The position numbers were made by a program, and so were the translations under genes. Under the pieces are notes generated by a model. That model did no database searches. It was not told the origin of the DNA and worked only from the letters and a program-made list of their open reading frames with translations. This document shows positions 56,160 to 64,000 of a stretch of DNA of 64,000 nt, one piece after another. The DNA lies in the NCBI RefSeq assembly GCF_003722315.1, contig NZ_CP033580.1:929001-993000 (forward strand), in the 5' to 3' direction. Positions within the stretch are counted from its first letter, which is position 1. The number at the start of each line of letters is the position of its first letter. The stretch comes from Thermoanaerobacter ethanolicus JW 200 (GTDB lineage: Bacteria > Bacillota > Thermoanaerobacteria > Thermoanaerobacterales > Thermoanaerobacteraceae).

Positions 56160-56165
56160 TATAAT
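56160..56165 (+). promoter_or_regulatory. Probable -10 box for fchA
   Basis: TATAAT within TTGGTATAATAGG lies about 45 bp before the fchA start. No clear -35 box is found at 17 bp, though TTGTAT occurs 22-23 bp upstream. Confidence 0.5.
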
Positions 56166-56208
56166 AGGTAGTGGGGGAAAATATATACACAGAGAAGGAG
56201 ATGATTTT

Positions 56209-56850
56209 ATGCTAATTGATGATTCATTAAAGGAGTATATTGAAAAAGTGGCCTCAAAATCACCAACACCGGGAGGAGGAAGTGTATCGGCGGTATCAGC
56301 AAGCCTTGGGATTGCCCTTTCTTCTATGGTTTACAATCTTACAATAGGGCGAAAATTTTATGAGGAATATACTGATGATATTAAAGAAGAGATTCAACAA
56401 GGGCTTAGTATATGTAATCGACTTCTTGCAGAATATGTAAAGCTTATTGATGAAGACACTGTAGCTTATGACGAAGTGATGAAAGTCCTTAAAATGCCAA
56501 AAGATACTGAAGAAAATAGAAAAATAAGGAACGAAGCGCTTCAAAAAGCTTATATTAACGCTATGAATGTTCCTCTAAAACTTGCGAGATTATGTGGAGA
56601 GGCATTTACCCCGACGATGTTGATTGCGGAATACGGGAATCCTAATGCCATATCTGATGCGGCAGTTGGGGCTATTCTACTATATGCAGCTATAGAAGGA
56701 GCTGTTTTAAATGTAAAAGTGAATTTGCCTTATATTAAGGATAAAGAACTGGCAGAAAAAGCGCGGATAGAATGCGATGAAATTTTAAATAAATACAAGG
56801 AAGTAAGAGATGAAGTTGTAAATAAAGTATTAAATAAAATTTCAGGGTAA
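56209..56850 (+). CDS. fchA: Formiminotetrahydrofolate cyclodeaminase
   Basis: A 213-residue protein; the start ATG 56209 follows AGAAGGAG, while an earlier in-frame start at 56125 would place it upstream of the promoter. The sequence K-S-P-T-P-G-G-G-S-V-S-A-V-S-A (about 15-29) is the glycine-rich folate-binding signature of the family, and D-A-A-V-G-A-I-L-L-Y-A-A (about 151) is also conserved. It releases ammonia from 5-formimino-tetrahydrofolate and forms methenyl-tetrahydrofolate. It completes the urocanate pathway although it has its own promoter. Confidence 0.94.
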   Translation: MLIDDSLKEYIEKVASKSPTPGGGSVSAVSASLGIALSSMVYNLTIGRKFYEEYTDDIKEEIQQGLSICNRLLAEYVKLIDEDTVAYDEVMKVLKMPKDTEENRKIRNEALQKAYINAMNVPLKLARLCGEAFTPTMLIAEYGNPNAISDAAVGAILLYAAIEGAVLNVKVNLPYIKDKELAEKARIECDEILNKYKEVRDEVVNKVLNKISG

Positions 56851-56949
56851 TAGTAAAATAAAAAATATAATTGTGAAAGATACATAAAGAAAAACGGAGA
56901 TTTTTAGAGAAATTGTATGCCTTTTAAGTAAAACTGATGAATTTAGGAG

Positions 56950-57025
56950 TTGTATATGACCTTTGATAAAGTTATAATAAAGTTAGATGTCAGACAAGCT
57001 TATATGTTTACCGAGTGCAAAATCG
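56950..57025 (+). promoter_or_regulatory. Promoter and operator of the nucleoside-uptake operon
   Basis: TTGTAT (56950-56955), a 17-bp spacer and TATAAT (56973-56978) form the promoter. The palindrome TGTCAGACA (56988-56996) lies at the expected start site and suits a GntR/HutC-type dimer such as the product of the gene at 61697. Further on, GTTTACCGA and TCGGTAAAC (57006-57030) form a perfect hairpin in the leader, followed by a T-rich stretch; it could be a second site or an attenuator. Confidence 0.55.
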
Positions 57026-57059
57026 GTAAACGGTAACAAAATTTTTTGTAGGAGGTTAT

Positions 57060-58121
57060 ATGATGAAAAGGTGGCGTGTTGTTTTAGCATCCTTGTTAAT
57101 TGTAGTGTTATCAGTTTCAGTGCTTTTGTCAGGATGCTCTTCAAAGACAAAGCAAGAAAGTACACAACCCCAAACTACTACACAAGAATCTAAAAACAAA
57201 GATTTTAAAGTAGGTCTTGTAACAGATGTGGGTGGCATCAATGACCACAGCTTTAACCAAATGGCTTATGAAGGCTTGCAAAGAGCTGCTAAAGAATTAG
57301 GTGTTACAGTTAACGTAATACAATCAAAGAAAATGGAAGACTATGTACCAAACTTAACAAATTTTGCACAACAAGGGTACAACTTGATAATTGCAGTAGG
57401 TTTTATGATGCATGATGCTGTTGAAGAAGTATCACAAAAATTCCCAGACACGAAATTTCTTATAATTGACTCAGAAGTGACAGACAGACCTAATGTTTCA
57501 TCAGCTATGTTCAAGACAGAGCAAGTCGGTTATCTTGTAGGTGCTATGGCTGGATTAATGGAGAAAGAAAAAGTCGGTAAAGTAAAAGGTACAAACACCA
57601 TAGGTGTGGTTGGAGGAATGCAAATACCACCAGTTGATAGCTTTATTGCAGGTTATCAACAAGGTGCAAAAGCTGTAAATCCTGACATAAAAATTATTAT
57701 CAATTATACAAATAATTTCAATGACCCTGCGGCAGGTAAGCAAATGGCTTTGACAGAGATAAGCCAGGGTGCAGAAATAATCTTCCAAGTTGCTGGTGGT
57801 ACTGGTGACGGAGTAATAAAAGCGGCACAAGAGAAAAACGTATATGCTATTGGTGTTGACGCAGACCAAAGCTATTTAGCTCCTGATCATGTTTTGACAT
57901 CAGCAGTAAAAAGAGTTGATGTTGCAACATATGATGTTATAAAGGATACTTTAAATGGTAACTTCAAGAGTGGTATTGTATACTTTGATTTGAAAAACGA
58001 GGGTGTAGGAATAGGTAAAGTGAATAAAGATGTTCCACAATCTATCATAGATAAAGTTAATCAATTAGCACAGGATATAAAAGACGGTAAGATAACAGTA
58101 TCTGATAAAGTTTCAAAATAA
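57060..58121 (+). CDS. BMP-family nucleoside-binding lipoprotein
   Basis: A 353-residue lipoprotein with start ATG 57060 or 57063 behind AGGAGG. The lipobox is LSGC (Cys at residue 26). The mature part is the Bmp/Med domain: F-K-V-G-L-V-T-D-V-G-G-I-N-D-H-S-F-N-Q (about 50-68), the conserved ligand loop, and G-V-D-A-D-Q-S-Y-L-A-P (about 267). BMP proteins (BmpA, PnrA, TmpC) bind purine or pyrimidine nucleosides outside the cell and feed the ABC permease encoded next. A terminator after the gene probably makes it more abundant than the rest. Confidence 0.93.
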   Translation: MMKRWRVVLASLLIVVLSVSVLLSGCSSKTKQESTQPQTTTQESKNKDFKVGLVTDVGGINDHSFNQMAYEGLQRAAKELGVTVNVIQSKKMEDYVPNLTNFAQQGYNLIIAVGFMMHDAVEEVSQKFPDTKFLIIDSEVTDRPNVSSAMFKTEQVGYLVGAMAGLMEKEKVGKVKGTNTIGVVGGMQIPPVDSFIAGYQQGAKAVNPDIKIIINYTNNFNDPAAGKQMALTEISQGAEIIFQVAGGTGDGVIKAAQEKNVYAIGVDADQSYLAPDHVLTSAVKRVDVATYDVIKDTLNGNFKSGIVYFDLKNEGVGIGKVNKDVPQSIIDKVNQLAQDIKDGKITVSDKVSK

Positions 58122-58139
58122 ACTAAAACCATAAAAACC

Positions 58140-58167
58140 GGGGCTGAATACTGTTCAGCCCCTTTTT
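58140..58167 (+). terminator. Internal terminator between binding protein and ATPase genes
   Basis: GGGGCTGAA (58140-58148) pairs exactly with TTCAGCCCC (58154-58162), followed by TTTTT. It lies inside an operon, so it should let only part of the transcripts continue, as is common after abundant binding-protein genes. Confidence 0.88.
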
Positions 58168-58179
58168 GGAGGTAGGAGT

Positions 58180-59709
58180 ATGAGCGCGATATTAGAAGTA
58201 AAGAATATTACGAAAGTATTTCCTAAGGTTGTAGCAAATGACAATGTCAACCTTACAGTTGAAAAGGGAGAAATTCACGCTATACTTGGAGAAAACGGTG
58301 CTGGCAAATCTACTTTAATGAATATTATATACGGTTTATATAAACCGGATTCAGGTAAGCTTATTTTTGATGGGGAAGAACTCAATCTAAGTGGTCCTCA
58401 TGAAGCTATTGAAAAGGGTATAGGAATGGTACACCAACACTTTATGCTTATTCCTGTTTTGACAGTTGCAGAAAACATCGTATTAGGTGCAGAGCCTAAA
58501 GGCATAACTTACGATAGGAAAAAAGCAAATGAACTCATAAGAGAGATTTCACAAAAATATCACTTAGAAATAGATCCTGAAGCAAAAGTAAAAGATTTAT
58601 CTGTTGGTCTTCAGCAAAGGGTTGAAATTTTAAAGGCTTTCTATAGGAAAGCGAAACTTTTGATTTTAGATGAGCCGACAGCTATGCTTACTCCTCAGGA
58701 AACAGAAAAATTATTTGAAATAATGAGAGAACTTGTAAAACAAGGTATGTCAATAATATTTATAAGTCACAAATTAGAAGAAGTATTAGAGATTTCTGAT
58801 AGAGTTACTGTTATGAGAAGAGGTAAAGCTGTTGGTACTTTAAACACAAAAGAAACGAATGAGCAAGAACTTGCTAATTTGATGGTGGGTAGAGAAGTAG
58901 TATTGAGAATAGAAAAGAGCGAATACAAGCCAGGAAATGTTGTTTTAAGTGTTAAAAATTTAAATGTAGTTGATCAACAGAATGTTCCAAAAGTGAAAGA
59001 TGTAAGTTTTGATATTCGAGAAGGAGAAATTTTTGGACTGGCTGGTATTGATGGAAATGGGCAGTTAGAATTAGTAGAAGCTATAATGGGATTAAGGCCT
59101 AAGAAATCAGGTAATATTTTATTTTACGGAAAAGATGTTACAAATTTCCCTACAAGACAACTTTATAGAGAGGGTATATCGTATATTCCACAAGATAGGC
59201 AAGCAGATGGACTTGTTTTGGATTTTACAATTGCAGAAAATTTGATTTTGAGGGAATATAAAGATCCCACCTATTCTCGCTATGGTGTAATTCAATATAA
59301 AAAAGTATATGAAAATGCCGAGAAAAAAGTCAAAGAATTTGACGTAAGGCCTCCCGAATACATGCTTAAGGCTCGTGGTTTATCAGGAGGAAATCAGCAA
59401 AAAGTTATTTTGGCAAGAGAGGTAGGATACAATCCTAAGCTTTTGATTGCAGTTCAGCCTACAAGAGGTATGGATGTTGGCGCCATAGAATATATCCATA
59501 AGAGAATACTGGAATTGAGAGATAAAGGTGCTGCTGTATTTCTCATTTCATTAGAGCTAGAAGAAATAATGTCATTATCAGATAGGATTGGAGTTATATA
59601 CAATGGACAGCTTATGGATATTTTGGACGGCAAAACTGCAACGAGAGAACAAATAGGAATGCTTATGGCTGGTTCACGATTTGATAAGACGACATTGGAG
59701 GCGAGATAA
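58180..59709 (+). CDS. Nucleoside ABC transporter ATPase (double domain)
   Basis: A 509-residue protein with two ABC domains. Domain 1: Walker A G-E-N-G-A-G-K-S-T (37-45), signature L-S-V-G-L-Q-Q-R (about 145), Walker B L-L-I-L-D-E-P-T (about 165). Domain 2: Walker A position has G-I-D-G-N-G-Q-L-E, without the Lys, and L-S-G-G-N-Q-Q-K as signature (about 405). A degenerate second Walker A is usual in the RbsA/YufO group. It energises uptake of nucleosides with the two permeases that follow; start ATG 58180 behind TTGGAGGTAGG. Confidence 0.95.
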   Translation: MSAILEVKNITKVFPKVVANDNVNLTVEKGEIHAILGENGAGKSTLMNIIYGLYKPDSGKLIFDGEELNLSGPHEAIEKGIGMVHQHFMLIPVLTVAENIVLGAEPKGITYDRKKANELIREISQKYHLEIDPEAKVKDLSVGLQQRVEILKAFYRKAKLLILDEPTAMLTPQETEKLFEIMRELVKQGMSIIFISHKLEEVLEISDRVTVMRRGKAVGTLNTKETNEQELANLMVGREVVLRIEKSEYKPGNVVLSVKNLNVVDQQNVPKVKDVSFDIREGEIFGLAGIDGNGQLELVEAIMGLRPKKSGNILFYGKDVTNFPTRQLYREGISYIPQDRQADGLVLDFTIAENLILREYKDPTYSRYGVIQYKKVYENAEKKVKEFDVRPPEYMLKARGLSGGNQQKVILAREVGYNPKLLIAVQPTRGMDVGAIEYIHKRILELRDKGAAVFLISLELEEIMSLSDRIGVIYNGQLMDILDGKTATREQIGMLMAGSRFDKTTLEAR

Positions 59710-60767
59710 TGAAGAATCTTTTAAAAGAACTGTATATTCCTGTTGTAGCTGTGCTTATAGCAATAATAGTTGGTTCTATTATAATGCTTATTACAGGATT
59801 TAATCCTATAACAGCTTATATATCTTTATTTATAGGTGCTTTTGGTTCAGTTAATAATATTGCAAATACTCTTGCAGCTGCTGTACCTCTTATATTGACA
59901 GGATTGGGTGTAGCTATATCTTTTAAGGCTGGACTATTTAATATAGGTGCAGAAGGACAGTATTGGATAGGTGCAATAGTAGGTGTTTGGATAGGCTATA
60001 GTTTTACTGGATTGCCATGGTATATTCATATACCCTTTGCACTTATAGCTGCGATGATAGCAGGAGGACTTTGGGCAGGACTCATTCCAGGACTTGCAAA
60101 AGCCTATACTGGTGCTAATGAAGTTATAACTACCATGATGATGAGTTATATTGCTATATATTTTAGCCATTTTTTACTTGAGTTTGGCCCTATGATGGAG
60201 AAGGGAGGAACAATTCCTCAATCTCCTGTAATTAAGGAAAGTGCAGTAATACCATTTTTGATTCAAAACACTCAACTTTCTTATGGAATTTTTATTGCTC
60301 TTGCTGCTGCAATTTTTGTATATTGGCTTATGTTTAAAACGACATGGGGTTTTGAAATGAGAGCAGTAGGATATAATCAAAGAGCAGCAAGGTACGCAGG
60401 AATGAATGTGCCTTTGAATATGGTGCTTTCATTAGGACTAAGTGGCGCCTTTGCAGGACTTGCAGGTGCTGTTCAGATGTTAGGAGTCCAGCATAGGCTT
60501 TATGACAGTTTTACTTCTGGATACGGTTATACAGCAATAGTTGTAGCGCTTCTCGCAAACAACAATCCGATAGGAGTTATATTTGCGGCAATTTTGTTTG
60601 CGGCTTTAGGTACTGGTTCTCAGTATATGCAGCTTAATGCGCAGGTACCAGGTCAAATGGCAGACGTTATTACAGGGCTTATAGTATTCTTCGTTGCAGC
60701 TCATAGAGTAGCAGAAGTTATAAAAGGTATGTTTGCTAAAAAGCAAAAGAAGGAGGCAGAAGCATGA
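59709..60767 (+). CDS. Nucleoside ABC transporter permease 1 (YufP-like)
   Basis: A 352-residue protein with nine or ten helices, of the BPD_transp_2 family. It overlaps the ATPase stop by one base. Typical segments are FKAGLFNIGAEGQYWIGAI (about 71-89), the G-x-x-x-A-G-L-x-x-x-x-F-A contact stretch GANEVITTMMMSYIAIY (about 130), and GFEMRAVGYNQRAARYAGMN (about 215-234), the cytosolic loop that touches the ATPase. It forms the channel with the next protein. Confidence 0.94.
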   Translation: MKNLLKELYIPVVAVLIAIIVGSIIMLITGFNPITAYISLFIGAFGSVNNIANTLAAAVPLILTGLGVAISFKAGLFNIGAEGQYWIGAIVGVWIGYSFTGLPWYIHIPFALIAAMIAGGLWAGLIPGLAKAYTGANEVITTMMMSYIAIYFSHFLLEFGPMMEKGGTIPQSPVIKESAVIPFLIQNTQLSYGIFIALAAAIFVYWLMFKTTWGFEMRAVGYNQRAARYAGMNVPLNMVLSLGLSGAFAGLAGAVQMLGVQHRLYDSFTSGYGYTAIVVALLANNNPIGVIFAAILFAALGTGSQYMQLNAQVPGQMADVITGLIVFFVAAHRVAEVIKGMFAKKQKKEAEA

Positions 60768-61687
60768 AGGAAATATTTTTAAATCCACAACTTTGGGCAG
60801 CTACTTTGGCTATGGCCACACCATTAGCATTACCTGCGCTAGGTGGTACTTTTTCTGAAAGATCTGGCGTCGTAAATATAGCGATGGAAGGTATTATGCT
60901 TATTGCAGCGTTTTTTGCAGTTGTATTTGCTCATGCGACAGGTAGCGCTTGGTTAGGATTTTTAGGTGCTATAATAGTAGGGCTTATAGTTGCTTTGATT
61001 TTTGCGTGGGCGGCTGTAAGCTTAACGGCTAATCAAATAATTTTAGGTATGGCAATTAATATTTTTGCATCGGGTATTACGGCGTACCTTTTAAATACGA
61101 TGTATGGTTTTACAGGTACTCCTACTGATACTCCTATGCTTCCCACTATAGATATTCCAGGCATTAAGAATATACCATTTTTAGGTCAAGTTTTAAGTGG
61201 GCACAGTGTAGTAGTATATTTGATGATAATAATTTTATTCATATCAGATTATTTTCTGTTCCACACAAATTTGGGACTAAGACTTCGAGCAGTTGGTGAA
61301 AATCCTGAGGCGGCTGAAACAGCGGGTATTGATGTTATAAAATTAAGGTATCTTGGCGTTGCATTAAGCGGTATTCTTTCTGCGATGGGTGGCGCTTACC
61401 TGTCAATAGGTGCGTTAAATAGTTTCAACCCTGATATGACAAGTGGTAGAGGTTATATTGCGTTGGCAGCAATGATTTTTGGTAAATGGACACCTTTTGG
61501 GTCTTTTGGTGCTGCACTTCTCTTTGGATTTGCAACAGCTCTCAGCATGCAGCTTCAGAATACGGCATTTTCTAAGAATATAATCATGATGTTGCCCTAT
61601 ATATTGACAATACTTGCACTTGTGGGTGTCGGTGGAAAGAGCGTGCCACCTGCTGCAGATGGAGTACCTTATACACCAAAGAAATAA
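60764..61687 (+). CDS. Nucleoside ABC transporter permease 2 (YufQ-like)
   Basis: A 307-residue protein with eight or nine helices; start ATG 60764 overlaps the preceding stop by 4 bp. Family segments: TFSERSGVVNIAMEGIMLIAAF (about 29-50), ANQIILGMAINIFASGIT (about 90), and GLRLRAVGENPEAAETAGID (about 168-187), the coupling loop. It pairs with the preceding permease as a heterodimer. Confidence 0.94.
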   Translation: MKEIFLNPQLWAATLAMATPLALPALGGTFSERSGVVNIAMEGIMLIAAFFAVVFAHATGSAWLGFLGAIIVGLIVALIFAWAAVSLTANQIILGMAINIFASGITAYLLNTMYGFTGTPTDTPMLPTIDIPGIKNIPFLGQVLSGHSVVVYLMIIILFISDYFLFHTNLGLRLRAVGENPEAAETAGIDVIKLRYLGVALSGILSAMGGAYLSIGALNSFNPDMTSGRGYIALAAMIFGKWTPFGSFGAALLFGFATALSMQLQNTAFSKNIIMMLPYILTILALVGVGGKSVPPAADGVPYTPKK

Positions 61688-61696
61688 GGGGATTTT

Positions 61697-62428
61697 ATGT
61701 CGATGTTGTTACCTGAGAAAAAACCGCTGTATGAGCTCGCCTTAAGGAAAATGGAAGAATTGATAAAGACAGGGCAGTGGAAGGAAGGGAGCAAGCTCCC
61801 TTCTGAATCACAGCTTGCCAAACAATTTGGCATTAGTCGAGCTACTTTAAGGGAAGCAATGAGAATTTTAGAAGATGAAGGACTTATAGTGAAACAGCAA
61901 GGGGTAGGAACTTTTGTAAGGAGAAAACCACTTATAAAGAGTGGCTTGGAAGAGTTATTTAGTGTTACCACTTTAATTGAAAGACAAGGAATGGTGCCTG
62001 GTACAAAAGATTTTACCGTATACAAACTTCCTGTTACAGAAAATGAGGCAAATCATCTTAGATTAAAGCCAGGAGATATCATATATAAAGTAGAAAGGGT
62101 AAGGACAGCTGATGATGTGCCTGTTGTTTACTGTATAGATAGATTGCCTCAAAATATTGTAGGGGAATCTTTTACGGGATTTGAGCAATCTGTGTTTGCT
62201 TATCTTGAAAGTGAGCATTCTATAACAATAACTTATGCAGTTTCCAATATAAGAGTCATAAAACATGACCCTGTAGTTGAGAAAAAACTTATGATGGATA
62301 AAAATGATTCAATACTTCTTTTAGAGCAAGTCCATTACGATGAAAACAACATGCCAATCCTTTATTCTTCTAACTATTTTAACGCATCTAAATTTGATTT
62401 CTATATTATACGCAAAAGGACATTATGA
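61697..62428 (+). CDS. GntR-family regulator, HutC/UTRA type
   Basis: A 243-residue regulator: GntR winged helix at 8-75 (L-P-S-E-S-Q-L-A-K-Q-F-G-I-S-R-A-T-L-R-E-A, then V-K-Q-Q-G-V-G-T-F-V), and a UTRA ligand domain at about 98-240 (LRLKPGDIIYKVERVRTADD...IDRLP in outline). UTRA domains bind small metabolites such as sugars or nucleosides. The gene lies between permease and cytidine deaminase genes, so it probably represses this operon until nucleosides are present. Candidate operator: TGTCAGACA at 56988-56996. Confidence 0.92.
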   Translation: MSMLLPEKKPLYELALRKMEELIKTGQWKEGSKLPSESQLAKQFGISRATLREAMRILEDEGLIVKQQGVGTFVRRKPLIKSGLEELFSVTTLIERQGMVPGTKDFTVYKLPVTENEANHLRLKPGDIIYKVERVRTADDVPVVYCIDRLPQNIVGESFTGFEQSVFAYLESEHSITITYAVSNIRVIKHDPVVEKKLMMDKNDSILLLEQVHYDENNMPILYSSNYFNASKFDFYIIRKRTL

Positions 62429-62443
62429 AAGTAGGTGCATAAG

Positions 62444-62851
62444 ATGGAATATAAAGATTATGAGAAGCTTATAGATTTAGCAAAAGAGGCGAGGGAAAGG
62501 GCTTATGTGCCTTATTCCCATTTTAAAGTAGGTGCTTGTGTTCTTACTGAAAATGGCAAAACTTATCAAGGCTGCAATATTGAAAATGCTTCTTATGGTC
62601 TTACAAATTGTGCAGAAAGAACAGCTCTCTTTAATGCTTATGCAAATGGAGAAAGGAAATTAAAGGCAATTGCTGTTGTTGCTGACACTGAAGGTCCTGT
62701 CTCTCCTTGTGGTGCTTGTAGGCAGGTAATGATGGAACTTGGTGGAGAAGACATGGTCGTGATACTCAGCAATATGAAAGGCGATTACGCTGTTGTTACT
62801 GTTAAAGACTTATTGCCAGGTGCTTTTACCTCAAAAGATTTAAGGGAATAA
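62444..62851 (+). CDS. cdd: Cytidine deaminase
   Basis: A 135-residue enzyme converting cytidine and deoxycytidine to uridines. Start ATG 62444 follows TAGGTG; a GTG 9 bases upstream is less likely. The zinc site is T-N-C-A-E-R-T-A (Cys about 54, catalytic Glu about 56) and S-P-C-G-A-C-R-Q (two Cys about 88 and 91), the three-Cys version of tetrameric bacterial Cdd. N-I-E-N-A-S-Y-G binds the ribose. It works on the imported nucleosides together with the next gene. Confidence 0.97.
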   Translation: MEYKDYEKLIDLAKEARERAYVPYSHFKVGACVLTENGKTYQGCNIENASYGLTNCAERTALFNAYANGERKLKAIAVVADTEGPVSPCGACRQVMMELGGEDMVVILSNMKGDYAVVTVKDLLPGAFTSKDLRE

Positions 62852-62892
62852 TGGGGAATAATACGTACACAAGTTCATAGAAGAGGTGGTAA

Positions 62893-64000
62893 AATGTTCA
62901 AAAGAGTCATACTAATAGTTTTAGATAGCGTCGGAGTAGGAGAATTGCCAGACGCATATAAATTTGGAGATGAGGGTTCTAATACTTTAGGTCACGTCAC
63001 AGAAAAAACAGGTATTGAACTTCCTAATATGGGAAAATTAGGTTTGGGAAATATTATACCTTTAAAAAGCGTTCCTGAAAACCCGAATGCTGTTGGCGGA
63101 TATGGCAAAATGGCTGAAAAATCAGCAGGCAAAGATACTACAACAGGCCATTGGGAGATAGCAGGACTTATTACTGAAAAGCCTTTCCCTACTTATCCCC
63201 ATGGTTTCCCTGAGGAAATTATCAAAGAGTTTGAGAAGAGGATTGGGAGAAAAGTTTTGGGAAATAAGCCTGCTTCAGGAACTGAAATAATAAAAGAATT
63301 GGGAGAAGAACATGTAAAAACAGGATATCCTATAGTTTATACTTCTGCTGATAGCGTATTTCAAGTAGCAGCCCATGAGGATGTCATACCTCTTGAAGAG
63401 CTTTATAGAATTTGTGAAATTGCCAGGGAAATACTAAAAGGAGACCATGCGGTGGGAAGAGTCATTGCAAGGCCTTTTACCGGTACTCCTGGAAATTTTG
63501 TGAGAACAGGAAATAGGAGAGATTTTTCGTTAAAGCCTTTTGAGCCTACTATATTAGATATGTTAAAAGAAGCTGGATATGAGGTTTTTGCTATAGGAAA
63601 GATTGAGGATATTTTCGCTGGACAGGGAATTACTGAAAAAAACCATACGACAAACAATGACGAGGGCATTACAGCTACTATAAAAGCGATGGATGAAATT
63701 AAAAATGGCTTGATTTTTACAAATTTAGTTGATTTTGATATGTTGTATGGCCATAGAAATGATGTTGAAGGATATGCAAAAGCTCTAACACATTTTGATA
63801 ACAGACTTCCTGAGATAATGGGAAAACTTACAAAGGAAGATTTACTAATTATAACTGCTGACCATGGGTGTGACCCTACTACACCAAGTACTGATCATTC
63901 AAGGGAGTATGTACCACTATTAGTTTATAGTCCTTCAATGAAACATGGAATAAATCTTGGAGTGAGAAGTACTTATTCAGACGTTGCAGCTACAATAGCC
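62893..64000 (+). CDS. deoB: Phosphopentomutase, C-terminus beyond the window
   Basis: ATG 62893 follows AGAGGTGG; the frame stays open to the right edge (369 codons of about 390). It begins [20 protein letters not shown], with the metal-binding Asp, and shows T-T-T-G-H-W-E-I (about 83, with the phosphorylated Thr region), and [14 protein letters not shown] and [18 protein letters not shown], the other metal ligands. It interconverts (deoxy)ribose 1- and 5-phosphates, linking nucleoside breakdown to central metabolism. Confidence 0.97.

Noticed and set aside
57006-57045. Leader hairpin before the BMP lipoprotein considered as a purine riboswitch.
   Set aside because: The conserved three-way junction and loop sequences of purine riboswitches are not visible; only one simple hairpin is present.

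Overview
The window looks like chromosomal DNA of a low-GC, anaerobic, thermophilic Firmicute, most likely a Thermoanaerobacter-type organism. The reasons are the very AT-rich codon use, strong AGGAGG-type ribosome binding sites, a single-polypeptide pyruvate:ferredoxin oxidoreductase, three tandem M42 aminopeptidases, a fermentative histidine-degradation operon, and dense mixed insertion sequences. The genus is inferred from gene content, not from a search. I see no rRNA, tRNA or CRISPR array.

Layout. 1-9 kb: the start of a PfkB-family sugar kinase (minus), two paralogous DUF1648 membrane proteins, a GNAT acetyltransferase, a YhfC-type intramembrane protease, a broken lipoprotein, and a decayed cluster that looks like a modified-peptide (RiPP) locus: a SPASM-domain remnant, an ABC exporter with two permeases, a nitroreductase-like flavoprotein and a 55-residue protein. 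It ends at a dead IS256 element. 9-14 kb: NatA/NatB-like ABC exporter, a lipoprotein, and an IS110 element whose leader folds like a bridge RNA. 14-25 kb: DUF429 protein, alpha/beta hydrolase, AEC transporter, and a run of secreted or lipid-anchored proteins (Asp-box propellers, copper-amine-oxidase-type stalk domain, SurA-N domain, M15 peptidase). An IS4-like element then splits a small membrane-protein gene. 25-32 kb: a GntR/ABC/adhesin-like operon behind a 44-bp perfect palindrome, and the three M42 peptidases.

31.9-38.7 kb is a nest of mobile DNA three levels deep. A TnpB gene is cut by a three-gene transposon (zinc-cluster protein, DDE transposase, ExeA-like ATPase), and that transposase is itself cut by another IS. 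Both insertions have exact target duplications, and removing them restores both reading frames. 38.7-49 kb: a REP-like palindrome fused to a truncated anti-sigma-like protein, an erythrin/VIT1 iron transporter, pyruvate:ferredoxin oxidoreductase behind repeated operator-like boxes, and an amino-acid permease split by an IS with a 13-bp duplication. 49-52 kb: an HD-GYP protein and a chemoreceptor, followed by a 215-bp long-hairpin element between two copies of one terminator.

52-64 kb is orderly metabolism: hutU-ftcD-hutI-fchA degrade urocanate through formiminoglutamate to methenyl-tetrahydrofolate (hutH is not in the window). They are followed by a nucleoside uptake and salvage operon: BMP lipoprotein, ABC ATPase, two permeases, GntR regulator, cytidine deaminase, and phosphopentomutase running off the right edge. 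An internal terminator after the binding-protein gene and an operator-like palindrome at the start site suggest how that operon is controlled.
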